Shown: positions 34,307-43,519, counted from the stretch's first letter. The stretch is 64,000 bases of DNA from Phycisphaera sp. (GCA_016125285.1 WGMA01000017.1:46607-110606), one strand, 5' to 3'. Translations and numbers: made by a program. Notes: a model not told the origin generated them from the sequence alone.

Positions 34307-36694
34307 TCACCGCCGCACCTTGGCGAACTCCGCGTCGCTGAGCGTCTCGACCTTGCCGTTGGTGTACGCGACGACGCGACGGCCGTGGTGCGACTTGGCG
34401 GTGGCCAGCAGCAGTGTGTCGGTCTTGTCGAACGCGTCGTACACCTTGCCCGCGCCGTTGTATATCCACGCGTCGCCCCAGTGGTCGACCAGCGGGCGAC
34501 CGCCGATCTGACTCTCGGCCAGGGTCTTGGGGAATCGCTTGTCGTTGCGGACCGCCGCGATACGCAGGCCCGACAGCGCGGATCGCGCGTCGAACTCGGC
34601 GCGGGTCAGCTCGCTGCGCTCGGTCGGCGACAGGCTGTTGTCGAACGCGGCGGTGCGCGGCGCGGCGGGCGCGGCCGGGGGAGACGTGTCGGCGGGCGGC
34701 GCATCGGGCGCGGCGCCGGGCGCGGTGGCGACAGCGGGCGGGACGGCGTGCGCGGCCGGCGCGGCGCTGTTGAGTTGCGCGAACTCCGCCTCGTCGATCG
34801 CGTCGACCCGGCCGTTGGTGTACGCGACGATCCGCTGCCCGTAGTGCGACTGCGCCGAGGCGATTAGCAGGTCCGGCTCGGCGGTCAGCCGCGGCACCGT
34901 CTTGCCACGCCCGTGATAGTCCCACGCGTCGCCCCACGGGTCCGTGCGTTCCTTCGCGTCGAGATTGGGCACGGTTTCGAGCGACACGGGGAACGGATCA
35001 CCGGTGCGCCGGCCGCGACGGATCGTCGTCATCAGCCGGCTCAGGTCGGACCTGGCGCCGAACAGCTCGCGACGCTGCGTCGGCGTGGGCGGCGCCGCGG
35101 GCTCAGCCGGCGCGTCGACGGCAGCGGGCGCCGCAACCGTGCCCGGCGCGACACGACCGGCCGGCGCGGGCGTGCCCGGAACCGTCCGACCAACCGCAGC
35201 AGGGACCGGCGGCGTGGGGTCCGCCTCTGGCGCAGGTGCGCGCGTGGGTGTGGGTGTAGGCGATACCGGCGGCGTGGGCACGGGTACCGCGGCAGGGGAC
35301 GGAGCGGGTTGGACGGCGGGCGTCGCGACGCGTGGCGTCACCGGCGCGGGCGTCGGCGCCAACGTTGTCGGCTTCGTCGACGACGGCTCGCGCGGAGCGG
35401 GCGGACGCACCGCCGACGCCACCGCGACGGCCTCGACCGGCTCGTCCAGACGGAACGACGACACGAGCGCCTTCGACTGATCGGCCCCGTCCGGCACGTC
35501 CCACACGCTCGTGATGCGGTAGACGTTACCGTGCGCGACGAACTGTCGGATCCACACGGTGATCGGCGTGCCGTCGTAGTCGCCCTGCCCGCGGCCGTCG
35601 ACCACTTCGCCGATGCCGGGCGCCACCGAGCGCTCGATCGTCGGCGTGATCTTCTGCGCGTCAAACTTCGCCTTGAGCTCGGCTTCACCCGTCGTCGTGA
35701 GGTACGCCGCGGCATCGACGCCGCTGGGCAGGCGGGACCACTGCACGAACGTCGACGCGTAGCTGTGCACGCCGACCTTCATCCACGTCTCCGTGCCGGT
35801 ATCGGTCTGGACCTCGTCGCGCTTCAGTTCGGAAACCTGGTGCGCGGGCACGTCGAGATGAAAGCCGCCCTCCGGCGACGCGTACCGCTCCTCGACCGCG
35901 CGCGGCGTGTCGAGCAGGCGGAACGAGTCGATGATCCGGCGGGCCTCCTGTTCGCCCTCCTTCGTGCCGAACACCGCGAGCATGCGATACATGCGGCGGT
36001 CACGCTGGATCGCGCGCGACCAGAGCGTCAGCTTCGTGCCTTCCCGCCGCAGCGACCCGCGCGCCTCCAGGGCGCGATCGCTGCCGGCGACGCTCAGCGG
36101 CTTCACCTTCGTCCCTTTGTCGGCGTCGTCGTACAGGTCGAGCAGGTAGGTTTCCATGTTCTTTGCGAAGAACGCGTCTTCGTCCACGCCCGCCGGCGTC
36201 TCGACCGTCAGCAGCGTAAACGCGCACTGCTCGTCGCGTTTGATCTCGCAGTTCAGCGTATTCGTCGCCGTTGCGATCGTCTCCATCTCGGTGTCCCCGC
36301 GCTCGCTGCGCGGCGGACGCGGCAGTTCGACGCTGTAGCCGAGCTCCGCGAAGTCGTGGCGGGTCCACGTCCCGGACGACGCCGCGCCATGGCGACCGAC
36401 GTCCGGATCGAGCATGCCGCCCACCGCCATGAGCAGACACAACGCTCCGGCCGGGATCGCCCAGAAGCGCACCGGGATGAAGAACAGGTCGTGCGCCTCG
36501 TTCGGCTTGTGCTTGTGGAGGTAGTGGCCGAACAGCCCCGCGAACAGGGCGATGCCGAGGAACCAGGCCGCCGCCATGCCCCCCGCGGGCTCGTGACCCT
36601 TCTCAAAGATCTGCCTGGAGATCATCACCACGATCCCCATCCAGCCCAGCGCGAACACGGGAACGATAATGCCCAACCCGCGGTAGATGATCAT
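34307..36694 (-). CDS. Membrane protein with Pro-rich linker and two GspG-like C-terminal repeats
   Basis: 795 residues. Three membrane helices (about 5-28, 42-60 and 80-97) are followed by two beta-rich modules (about 110-290 and 290-420) that each contain a line such as RRMYRMLAVFG or GNVYRITSVWD, so they may be repeats. Residues about 430-535 form a Pro/Ala/Thr/Val-rich disordered linker. The end has two copies of a pseudopilin GspG-like module (about 540-643 and 686-795), with DPWGDAWDYHGRGK in the first and DHWGDAWIYNGAGK in the second, and matching HYGQRIVAYTNGRVD and HHGRRVVAYTNGKVE. Neither copy has a prepilin leader. No family covers the whole protein. ATG 36694 with AGGGGG upstream. 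Confidence 0.7.
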   Translation of the reverse strand: MIIYRGLGIIVPVFALGWMGIVVMISRQIFEKGHEPAGGMAAAWFLGIALFAGLFGHYLHKHKPNEAHDLFFIPVRFWAIPAGALCLLMAVGGMLDPDVGRHGAASSGTWTRHDFAELGYSVELPRPPRSERGDTEMETIATATNTLNCEIKRDEQCAFTLLTVETPAGVDEDAFFAKNMETYLLDLYDDADKGTKVKPLSVAGSDRALEARGSLRREGTKLTLWSRAIQRDRRMYRMLAVFGTKEGEQEARRIIDSFRLLDTPRAVEERYASPEGGFHLDVPAHQVSELKRDEVQTDTGTETWMKVGVHSYASTFVQWSRLPSGVDAAAYLTTTGEAELKAKFDAQKITPTIERSVAPGIGEVVDGRGQGDYDGTPITVWIRQFVAHGNVYRITSVWDVPDGADQSKALVSSFRLDEPVEAVAVASAVRPPAPREPSSTKPTTLAPTPAPVTPRVATPAVQPAPSPAAVPVPTPPVSPTPTPTRAPAPEADPTPPVPAAVGRTVPGTPAPAGRVAPGTVAAPAAVDAPAEPAAPPTPTQRRELFGARSDLSRLMTTIRRGRRTGDPFPVSLETVPNLDAKERTDPWGDAWDYHGRGKTVPRLTAEPDLLIASAQSHYGQRIVAYTNGRVDAIDEAEFAQLNSAAPAAHAVPPAVATAPGAAPDAPPADTSPPAAPAAPRTAAFDNSLSPTERSELTRAEFDARSALSGLRIAAVRNDKRFPKTLAESQIGGRPLVDHWGDAWIYNGAGKVYDAFDKTDTLLLATAKSHHGRRVVAYTNGKVETLSDAEFAKVRR

Positions 36695-36812
36695 GCCCGA
36701 AACCCCCTGCGATCTGTGTGTCCTGTCGATGCCCGGTCCGTTACGAATTGAGGCCTACATCATACCCCGACCTAGTAGAACCAACAATCCAAACGCGCCG
36801 CCCCGTGCGCAG

Positions 36813-36840
36813 CAAAACGCCCGGGTTCATCGCCCGGGCG
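36813..36840 (-). terminator. Intrinsic terminator of the BI-1 family gene
   Basis: On the minus strand CGCCCGGGCGATGAACCCGG continues to GGCGTTTTGC: a GCCCGGG/CCCGGGC stem, a small loop and a TTTT run. It lies about 33 bp past the stop of the BI-1 gene and before the next minus-strand gene. Confidence 0.75.
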
Positions 36841-36872
36841 TGGGTGTGCGAAAGTTGTGAAGCGCGCCTCGC

Positions 36873-37652
36873 TCAGCGTCCGCGGGAGTAGACGTACAGC
36901 GCCAGCCGCAGGATGTACCAGAACAGCAGCGCCAGCGACGCGAACAGCGCCAGCGACGCGACCACGTGTTGATCCGTGCGGTAGTGGTGCATCACGTTCG
37001 AGGTGTAGTACAGGACGTAGAGGCTGGCGAAGAGGACCATGGCGAGCGTAAACAGGAGGCCGAGGTCGCGGCCGTAGATCAGGTAGACGACGATCAACCC
37101 GACCGCGCCGAGGCCCGCGACACGCAGGCCCGCGCCGAGGAATGAGAAGTCCTTGCGGGTGGTGAGGACGACGATCGTCAGCACGCCGAAGATCACCAGC
37201 GTGCCGACCGCTGCGGGCAGGAGGATGCTCACGTCGAGCCGCTCCTCGAACAGCCGGGCGACGTAGATCAGCGGCACGAACAGGATCGCCTCGGCGAGCA
37301 CGTAGATCGTCAGCGCCAGGTACTGCGTGCCCAGCGACACCGCCGACCGCGCGATCAGGTCGACCACGCGACCGACCACCACGAAGCCGATCAGCACGCC
37401 GATCCAGCTCAGCGGCGTGCGGACCATCGTCGACACCAGCCCCTCGACGCCCGGCGTCGCCTGGATCGCCGCCTCCAGCGCTACGAACACCATCACCGCG
37501 CCGACCAGGTGCGCGTACGTCCGCCGGATGAACGCGACGCGCTCGTCCCGCGGCGCGTCGATCACCAGGCCACGGAAGTCCGCGGGCGTGTCGGTCGCGC
37601 GGACGAGGTCGTCGGGCGTATCGATGGTTGTGTCGGTGGCGGTCTGGCTCAT
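36873..37652 (-). CDS. Bax inhibitor-1 (BI-1)/YccA-family membrane protein
   Basis: 259 residues from ATG 37652 with AGGGA upstream. A cytoplasmic N-terminus (about 1-45, including FIRRTYAHL) leads to seven membrane helices. The BI-1/YccA pattern is present: TYAHLVGAVMVFVALEA, then ILFVPLIYVARLF and LGAVGLIVVYLIYG, ending in a short basic tail (YVYSRGR). The family includes YccA and YbhL and bacterial pH-sensitive Ca2+ leak channels; in bacteria it may also modulate FtsH proteolysis. An intrinsic terminator follows. No obvious co-transcribed partner. Confidence 0.85.
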   Translation of the reverse strand: MSQTATDTTIDTPDDLVRATDTPADFRGLVIDAPRDERVAFIRRTYAHLVGAVMVFVALEAAIQATPGVEGLVSTMVRTPLSWIGVLIGFVVVGRVVDLIARSAVSLGTQYLALTIYVLAEAILFVPLIYVARLFEERLDVSILLPAAVGTLVIFGVLTIVVLTTRKDFSFLGAGLRVAGLGAVGLIVVYLIYGRDLGLLFTLAMVLFASLYVLYYTSNVMHHYRTDQHVVASLALFASLALLFWYILRLALYVYSRGR

Positions 37653-37839
37653 CGCGGCGTCCCTGCGTGGATGGCTCCGGATCGGCGTGCGCAGGCTTCC
37701 TGCTCGTCTTATCGGCGATCCGGGACCCGGGTGTTGAGTCGTTTCCGCGCCGATCGAACCCCCGACCCGCCCGCGTTGACGCACCGGGCCCGTCGATGCT
37801 ACAAGGACCACCTTGCCCTCATCTGGACGACGAACCACC

Positions 37840-38712
37840 ATGCGCAGATGCGCGTTTCTCACGCTCGAAGACCCCACCGGCTTCTTCATCTACGACCAGC
37901 TCGCGTTCGAACCGCTGCGCGACCTCGGGTGGGACACCGTGCAGATCCCGTGGACGCGGCGCGACGCACGCTGGGGCGACTACGACGCCGTGGTGATCCG
38001 TTCGACGTGGGACTACCAGAACGACCCGCGCGCGTTCCTCGACACGCTCGCGACCATCGAGGCGTCGGGCGCCACCCTGCTCAACCCGCGGTCGACCTGC
38101 ACGTGGAACATGGAGAAGACGTACCTGCGTGACCTCGCGGAGAAAGGCGTGCCGATCATTCCGTCGTCGTGGCCGCAACGCCTCGATAGAGGCCAACTCG
38201 AGGCCGCGTTCACCGAGCTCGCCGCGACGGCGATCGTCGTCAAGCCGATCATCGGCGCGAACGCGGACGACACGTTCGTGCTGCACCGCGACGACGTCGA
38301 CGGCTGGGCCGACGCGCTGCGTGTCTTCGCCGACAAGCCCGCGATCGTCCAGCCGTTCATCGAATCGATCCGCGACACCGGCGAGTATTCGCTGTTCTAC
38401 TTCGGCGGCGCGTACAGCCACGCGGTGCTCAAGACGCCCAAGCGCGGCGACTTCCGCGTGCAGGAAGAGCACGGCGGGCAGATCCAGACCACCCACCCTC
38501 CCGACGCCCTGCTGCGTGTCGGGCAGTCCGCGATCGACGCGATCGACGACACGCTGCTGTACGCGCGCGTCGACCTCGTCATCATGCCCGACGGGTCGCC
38601 GGCGTTGATCGAGATCGAGCTCATCGAGCCGTCGCTGTACTTCAACTACGACGCCGCCTCACCCGTACGCTTCGCCGAGGCGCTGCACCGCATGATGTCG
38701 GTCGGCGGTTGA
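37840..38712 (+). CDS. ATP-grasp domain protein
   Basis: 290 residues from ATG 37840. The N-terminal pre-ATP-grasp part is short; the ATP-grasp core follows: AIVVKPIIGANADDTFVL (nucleotide-binding Lys), IVQPFIES (hinge), and LVIMPDGSPALIEIELIEPS (metal-binding Glu residues). It resembles RimK/DcsG-type ATP-grasp ligases, which join a carboxylate to an amine through an acylphosphate. The substrate is unknown. A TACAAG about 40 bp upstream is a weak -10 candidate. ygfZ follows 35 bp later with its own possible -10 box. Confidence 0.78.
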   Translation: MRRCAFLTLEDPTGFFIYDQLAFEPLRDLGWDTVQIPWTRRDARWGDYDAVVIRSTWDYQNDPRAFLDTLATIEASGATLLNPRSTCTWNMEKTYLRDLAEKGVPIIPSSWPQRLDRGQLEAAFTELAATAIVVKPIIGANADDTFVLHRDDVDGWADALRVFADKPAIVQPFIESIRDTGEYSLFYFGGAYSHAVLKTPKRGDFRVQEEHGGQIQTTHPPDALLRVGQSAIDAIDDTLLYARVDLVIMPDGSPALIEIELIEPSLYFNYDAASPVRFAEALHRMMSVGG

Positions 38713-38730
38713 TTCTCCCCGCACCTGTGC

Positions 38731-38736
38731 TACCCT
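38731..38736 (+). promoter_or_regulatory. -10 box for a near-leaderless ygfZ transcript
   Basis: TACCCT; the expected start is 38743, 4 nt before the ygfZ ATG. No ribosome site is present in the gap. Confidence 0.35.
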
Positions 38737-38746
38737 CACGCGCGTC

Positions 38747-39832
38747 ATGGCTCATCCCTCTCCGCTTGAAGCCGCCCTCGAGGCACGCGACGCGTCGTTC
38801 ATCCCGTACGGCGAGGCGCGCGTGGTCGGCGTGGTGGAGTCCGTCGAGCTCGAATACGCCGCGATCCGCAAGCGGGTCGCCCTGTTCGACGCCCCGCAGC
38901 GCGGGCTCATCCGGCTCACCGGGGCTGAGCGGCAGGACTTCCTGCACCGCATGCTCACGTGCAACGTCAACGCGCTGCAACCCGGCGACGTCACGCGCGG
39001 CTTCCTGCTGAACGTCAAGGGCCGCATCATGGCCGACATGCTCGTGGCGCACTTCGACGACGCGACGTTGATCGACCTGGACCTGCCCGATGCGCCGGCC
39101 GTCGCCGCGGAGCTCGACAAGCTGCTGTTCGGCGAGGACGTGCAGATCGCGGACCTGTCCGACTCGCACCACCGCGTGTCGCTGCACGGGCCGATGGCCG
39201 GCGGCGTGGTCGAGTGGTGGCGTGACACGGTCGGCGGGGGCGGCGAGCAGGCCGACGCGTGGCATTTCCGATACGACGAGACCGGCGAGACCGGCGTGCA
39301 CCTGTGGGCCCCGGCCGAGCGGATCGCGCCGATCGGCGAGAAGCTCGACGATCTGGCCGAGGTGTTCAAGCTGCGACCGATCGGCTGGCTGGCGTACAAC
39401 ATCGCGCGGGTCGAGGCGGGCATGCCGCTGTTTCACGTCGACTTCGGCCCGAGCAACCTGCCGCACGAGACCGGCTCGCGGCTGCTGGCCGACGCGGTGA
39501 GCTTCACGAAGGGCTGCTACCGCGGCCAGGAGATCGTCGCACGCATGCAGAGCCTCGGGCACCCGGCAAAGATCCTCGTGGGCTTCCGCGCCGACGGCGG
39601 TGAGGTGCCGGTGTCCGAGACGCCGCTGCTCGATGCCGACAGCGCCGACGCCGCGACGGTCGGCGCGGTGACCAGTTCGACGTATGCTCCCATGATGTCG
39701 CAGACGCCGGTCGGTTTCGCGATGGTCAAGTGGGGCAAGCACGCGGACGGCTCGACGCTGTTCGCCCCGACCGAGTCCGGCTCGCGCCTGCCCGTGACCG
39801 TGCAGGACATGCGCTTTTACACCCGTGGTTAG
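38747..39832 (+). CDS. ygfZ: YgfZ/GcvT-family folate-binding iron-sulfur protein
   Basis: 361 residues from ATG 38747. The YgfZ signature KGCYRGQEIVARMQSLGH (around residues 250-270) is complete, including the conserved Cys. The N-terminal GcvT-like folate fold shows LFDAPQRGLIRLTGAERQDF and a tripartite tetrahydrofolate-binding pattern. In E. coli the protein helps assembly or repair of [4Fe-4S] clusters, notably for MiaB. miaB lies about 2 kb away in this window, which is consistent but not proof of a link. Cytosolic, no signal peptide. Confidence 0.92.
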   Translation: MAHPSPLEAALEARDASFIPYGEARVVGVVESVELEYAAIRKRVALFDAPQRGLIRLTGAERQDFLHRMLTCNVNALQPGDVTRGFLLNVKGRIMADMLVAHFDDATLIDLDLPDAPAVAAELDKLLFGEDVQIADLSDSHHRVSLHGPMAGGVVEWWRDTVGGGGEQADAWHFRYDETGETGVHLWAPAERIAPIGEKLDDLAEVFKLRPIGWLAYNIARVEAGMPLFHVDFGPSNLPHETGSRLLADAVSFTKGCYRGQEIVARMQSLGHPAKILVGFRADGGEVPVSETPLLDADSADAATVGAVTSSTYAPMMSQTPVGFAMVKWGKHADGSTLFAPTESGSRLPVTVQDMRFYTRG

Positions 39833-39896
39833 GGGCCAGAAACCAGTGGCCAGGCTACTGAAACCTGACCACTGATTGCTGACTACTGACTAACAA
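39833..39896. repeat. Intergenic repeat-like segment before rpiB
   Basis: GGCCAGAAACCAGTGGCC at 39834-39851 is an imperfect palindrome, followed by CTGACCACTGATTGCTGACT and GACTACTGACT, a run of CTGA-type near-repeats. It is unlike the surrounding coding DNA and looks like a decayed intergenic repeat. It ends just before the rpiB ribosome site. Confidence 0.4.
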
Positions 39897-39906
39897 GGAC
39901 GCAACG

Positions 39907-40344
39907 ATGAAGATCGCCCTCGGCACCGACCACGCAGGCTACCTCTACAAGGAAGCGATCAAGAAGATGCTCACGGAGATGGGCCACGAGGTCGTCGACT
40001 TCGGCACGAACAGCGAGGAGTCGGTCGACTACACCGACTACATCCAGCCGGCCGCACGCGCCGTGATGACCGGCGAGGCGGACCGCGGCATCGTGCTCGG
40101 CGGATCGGGCAACGGCGAGGCGATCGCCGCCAACCGCTTCCGCGGCGTGCGCTGCGCCCTGTGCTGGAACCTCGACACCGCCAAGCTCGGCCGCGAGCAC
40201 AACGACGCGAACATGATCAGCCTCGGCGCCCGCCAGGTCGCCCTGCCGCTGGCGCTGGACATCGTGCGGACGTGGCTGAAGACCGACTTCGAGGGCGGCC
40301 GCCACGAGCGGCGCATCCGGAAGATCGACGAAAACCTCGACTGA
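39907..40344 (+). CDS. rpiB: Ribose-5-phosphate isomerase B
   Basis: 145 residues from ATG 39907, with AAGGA upstream. The RpiB/LacAB pattern is complete: KIALGTDHAGYLYKEAIK, VVDFGTNSEESVDYTDY, GIVLGGSGNGEAIAANRFRG, and RCALCWN with the catalytic Cys typical of this family, then DANMISLGARQV. It interconverts ribose-5-phosphate and ribulose-5-phosphate in the non-oxidative pentose phosphate pathway. There is no signal peptide. The acetylesterase gene follows about 95 bp later and may have its own promoter (TATAGT at 40368-40373). Confidence 0.95.
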   Translation: MKIALGTDHAGYLYKEAIKKMLTEMGHEVVDFGTNSEESVDYTDYIQPAARAVMTGEADRGIVLGGSGNGEAIAANRFRGVRCALCWNLDTAKLGREHNDANMISLGARQVALPLALDIVRTWLKTDFEGGRHERRIRKIDENLD

Positions 40345-40367
40345 TCCGTTCGACCCGGTCGACGCGC

Positions 40368-40373
40368 TATAGT
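40368..40373 (+). promoter_or_regulatory. Probable -10 box of the acetylesterase gene
   Basis: TATAGT in GCGCTATAGTCCCACG gives a leader of about 59 nt before ATG 40439, which has a GAGAGAG ribosome site. Confidence 0.4.
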
Positions 40374-40438
40374 CCCACGCGGATGCGCGGACACGTTGTC
40401 GCGCGTCCCGCGATGCACCTCCGAGAGAGAGTCACGCC

Positions 40439-41386
40439 ATGAGATCGTCCGCGTTCGCCCCGCTGTTCGTCGGCGCCGTGCTGCTGACCTGGATGCTGCT
40501 GCCGACGACGCACGCCGCCGACACGCCGCACCCCGTCAAGGTGTTCATCCTCGCCGGCCAGTCCAACATGCAGGGCCAAGGCGTGGTGTCGATGGACGAC
40601 CCGAAGAACTACAACGGCGGCAAGGGCAACCTCGTGTGGTCGATGGAGCACTCGGCCAGCAAGGACATGATGCGGCACCTCCGCAACGCCGACGGATCGT
40701 GGGCCGAGCGCGACGACGTGACCATCCGCTACAAGGTGAAGGACAAGGTGCGTCAGGGCAAGCTGACCGTCGGATACACCGGCTACGGCGGGTCCAGTCA
40801 CATCGGGCCCGAGCTCGAGTTCGGAAACGTGATCGGCGACTTCATCGACGAGCCCGTGCTGCTGATCAAGACCGCGTGGGGCGGCAAGAGTCTCTACGTC
40901 GACTTCCGCCCACCCAGCGCCGGCGGCGACACCGGGCCCTACTACACGCAGATGATCGCCGAAGTGCGCGAGGGGCTGGCCGACCTTGGCGATCGGCCCT
41001 ACGAGCTGGCCGGGTTCGTGTGGATGCAGGGCTGGAACGATATGATCAACAAGGACGCGACCGCGGAGTACGCGGCCAACCTCAAGCATCTCATTCACGA
41101 CATCCGCGCCGAGTTCAAGTCGCCGGACCTGCCCGTCGTCGTCGGCGAACTCGGCAACGGCGGCCCCGCGAAGCCCGGCACCGGCATGGACACGTTCCGC
41201 AAGGCGCAGCGGGCCGGCGTCGAGGGCGTGCCGCACGCGAAGTTCGTTGAGACGCAGACATGCGCACGCCCCGCGGAGATGTCACCGAACGTCGGCCACG
41301 GCCACCACTGGTTCGGCAACGCCGAGAGCTACTTCCTCGTCGGTGACGCGCTGGGCCACGGCATGATTGAACTGTTGAAGAAGTAA
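40439..41386 (+). CDS. Secreted carbohydrate acetylesterase (SASA/sialate O-acetylesterase type)
   Basis: 315 residues from ATG 40439. A signal peptide (about 1-26) precedes the SGNH-type core: FILAGQSNMQGQG with the catalytic Ser, LIKTAWGGKSL, GFVWMQGWNDM (Asn block), and NVGHGHHWFGNAESYFLVGD with the catalytic His. It resembles planctomycete acetyl xylan/sialate esterases and probably removes acetyl groups from polysaccharides. It stands next to rpiB and converges on miaB with only 2 bp between the stop codons. Confidence 0.88.
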   Translation: MRSSAFAPLFVGAVLLTWMLLPTTHAADTPHPVKVFILAGQSNMQGQGVVSMDDPKNYNGGKGNLVWSMEHSASKDMMRHLRNADGSWAERDDVTIRYKVKDKVRQGKLTVGYTGYGGSSHIGPELEFGNVIGDFIDEPVLLIKTAWGGKSLYVDFRPPSAGGDTGPYYTQMIAEVREGLADLGDRPYELAGFVWMQGWNDMINKDATAEYAANLKHLIHDIRAEFKSPDLPVVVGELGNGGPAKPGTGMDTFRKAQRAGVEGVPHAKFVETQTCARPAEMSPNVGHGHHWFGNAESYFLVGDALGHGMIELLKK

Positions 41387-41388
41387 GC

Positions 41389-42936
41389 TCAGCGACCGGT
41401 CGGCGCGGGCGTCGCGGCCAGCTCGCCGAACAGCGTCAGCGGCTTGGCTTCGTGCACCTTCACCGGGACGATCTGGCCGACCAGGCTGGGCGTGCCGTCG
41501 AACATCACGATCAGGTCGCCGGGCGTGCGCCCGCTCAGCTGCACCGCTTCGTCGCTCGCGCCGTTCAGACGCAGCTCGACGCCTTCTCCGTACTGCTTGC
41601 GCGTCCGCTGACTGACACCCTCGACGAGCACATCCAGCGTCCGCCCCACCTGCGTGTCGGTGATCGACTGCGACACCTCGGCCTGGACAGCGAGCAACTC
41701 GACGTTGCGACGCTTCTTCACGTCGTCCGGCACGTCGTCTTCAAACTTGTCGATGGCGAGCGTGCCGGGGCGCGGGCTGTACTTGAAGATGAAGCTGTTC
41801 TTGAACCGGCTGCGGCGGAGGATCTCGACGGTCGCGGCGAAATCGACGTCGGTCTCCGTGGGGAAGCCGACGATGAAGTCGCTGGCGATCATGACACTCG
41901 GCACGATCGCGCGGGCGCGGTCGATGAAGTCGTTGTACTCCGCGACGGTGTAGCCGCGGTTCATCAGCTTGAGGATGCGGTCGGAGCCGGACTGCGCGGG
42001 CACGTGCAGGTATTCGCAGATGCGCTCGCACTCGGCCATCGCGTGCAGGATGTCGTCGCCGAAGTCGCGCGGGTAGCTGGTCACGAAGCGCAGGCGACGG
42101 ATGGCCGGGACCTCGTCGTGGATGCGCCGCAGCAGGTCGGCGAAGGTCGTGACGTGGCGGCCGACGTTCAGGTCGTGCGCCGTGTCGCGGAACGCCACGC
42201 CGCCGGGCCCGACCTGCGGCTGCGTCACGCCGTTGACGCTCACCGACGCGCCGTGGTCGTAACGATAATGATTGACCGTCTGCCCGAGCAGCGTCACCTC
42301 GATGACGCCCGCGTCGGCCAGCCGCCTGCACTCGTCGACGATGTGGTCCGGCGGGCGGTGCACCTCGGCGCCGCGCGTGAACGGCACCACGCAGTACGTG
42401 CAGAACTTGTTGCACCCGCGCGTGATCCGCACGTAGGCCGAGCCGCTGTGATCCTCCGCCGCGATGCTGCGCGACAGGTCCAGCATCTCCAGGTCGTCGC
42501 CCGCCGCGGCGAGCGTGCTCGACCGTCGGCTCGTCGTGCCCTGCAGCGCGACCTGCGGCGACCGCGTCTTGACCGCGTTGTCGATCAGCTGCGGCACCTT
42601 GTCCAGCTCGCCCGGCCCGCACATCAGGTCCACCTGCGGATACCGATCCATCAGCGTCGCGCCGTCGCGCTCCGCCATGCAGCCCATCACGCCGATCACG
42701 ACGTCCGGCCGCTCGCGCTTCAGCTTCTTCACGTCGCCGAGCCGGGCGTACACCTTGTCCTCCGCCGCCGCCCGCACGCTGCACGTGTTGAACAGCACGA
42801 CGTCCGCGTGGTCGCGATCGTCCGACATCTCATACCCCAGCGCGCGCAGCGACCCCGCCACCAGCTCGCTGTCCAGCACGTTCATCTGGCAGCCGAAGGT
42901 TTCGAGATGCACCGTTGTTTTCCGCGGTTCGGGCAT
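41389..42936 (-). CDS. miaB: tRNA-2-methylthio-N6-isopentenyladenosine synthase MiaB
   Basis: 515 residues from ATG 42936. The N-terminal methylthiotransferase domain has three auxiliary cluster Cys in FGCQMN, NTCSVR and MGCMAE. The radical SAM core follows with CNKFCTYC, and a C-terminal TRAM domain. It adds the methylthio group to i6A37 in tRNAs. Two loops are longer than in E. coli MiaB, one after RGCNKFC... near VSVNGVTQPQVGPGG. ATG 42936 is preceded by TACAAT at 42946-42951, whose start would fall 3 nt before the ATG; longer in-frame starts are in a region of different composition and are not believed. Confidence 0.95.
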   Translation of the reverse strand: MPEPRKTTVHLETFGCQMNVLDSELVAGSLRALGYEMSDDRDHADVVLFNTCSVRAAAEDKVYARLGDVKKLKRERPDVVIGVMGCMAERDGATLMDRYPQVDLMCGPGELDKVPQLIDNAVKTRSPQVALQGTTSRRSSTLAAAGDDLEMLDLSRSIAAEDHSGSAYVRITRGCNKFCTYCVVPFTRGAEVHRPPDHIVDECRRLADAGVIEVTLLGQTVNHYRYDHGASVSVNGVTQPQVGPGGVAFRDTAHDLNVGRHVTTFADLLRRIHDEVPAIRRLRFVTSYPRDFGDDILHAMAECERICEYLHVPAQSGSDRILKLMNRGYTVAEYNDFIDRARAIVPSVMIASDFIVGFPTETDVDFAATVEILRRSRFKNSFIFKYSPRPGTLAIDKFEDDVPDDVKKRRNVELLAVQAEVSQSITDTQVGRTLDVLVEGVSQRTRKQYGEGVELRLNGASDEAVQLSGRTPGDLIVMFDGTPSLVGQIVPVKVHEAKPLTLFGELAATPAPTGR

Positions 42937-42945
42937 AAGCGGGTG

Positions 42946-42951
42946 ATTGTA
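42946..42951 (-). promoter_or_regulatory. -10 box for a near-leaderless miaB transcript
   Basis: TACAAT on the minus strand; the expected start is 42939, 3 nt before the miaB ATG. Confidence 0.5.
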
Positions 42952-43009
42952 TCGGTGGAACATGAGAGCGACAATGGAATCATCGAAATGCGACGCTAAG
43001 CGTTCGTGC

Positions 43010-43519
43010 TCAGTAGTAGTTCGTGACGCGTTTCGCATTAACGACTTTGCCATGGTCGAGCGCGAACCAGTACTCGTATATGCCATCTGGATGGCGATAG
43101 GAGTTGGACAATGTCTCTTCAAACCAAGTTCTTCGGACAACATGCCAGTACGGAAATGTATTGATTGGAAACGACGAAGTTGTGCATCGCTTGAAAACTA
43201 GAGTGGGTTTTGTAATACCCCCCGTTGTGACTTGAATCTTTTCACTTGGCGTACCCAGAATTGCCTCTGCATTGAGTTGGGTCATATTCGTCGTCACTTG
43301 GATCCATCGTTCCTGTACCCGCCGATAGTCTGCCGCGTACTTCATGTCTATCACGATAAACACACTGACCCAGATGACGCCGGCCGACATCACGCCGGCG
43401 CCCCACCAGCGGGTGCGGCGGAAGAACAGCATCCCCAGCCCCGCGACGAGCGCGAGCAGCCAGCCAAGGTTCAGCAGGTAATACCCGAGCGTCCCCAGGA
43501 AGTAGAGCACCGCGTCCAT
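43010..43519 (-). CDS. Membrane protein with unusual base composition
   Basis: 169 residues from ATG 43519. Two or three membrane helices fill about 5-60 (LYFLGTLGYYLLNLGWLLAL, then MSAGVIWVSVFIVIDM). The remainder is soluble, with four Trp and CTTSSFPINTFPYW, and ends in YWFALDHGKVVNAKRVTNYY. No family is recognised. The 3' half (about 43010-43350) is visibly richer in A and T than the flanks, with codons rare elsewhere here, which suggests transfer or low expression. ATG 43519 matches the expected start of a transcript from TACAAT at 43526-43531. Confidence 0.6.
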   Translation of the reverse strand: MDAVLYFLGTLGYYLLNLGWLLALVAGLGMLFFRRTRWWGAGVMSAGVIWVSVFIVIDMKYAADYRRVQERWIQVTTNMTQLNAEAILGTPSEKIQVTTGGITKPTLVFKRCTTSSFPINTFPYWHVVRRTWFEETLSNSYRHPDGIYEYWFALDHGKVVNAKRVTNYY

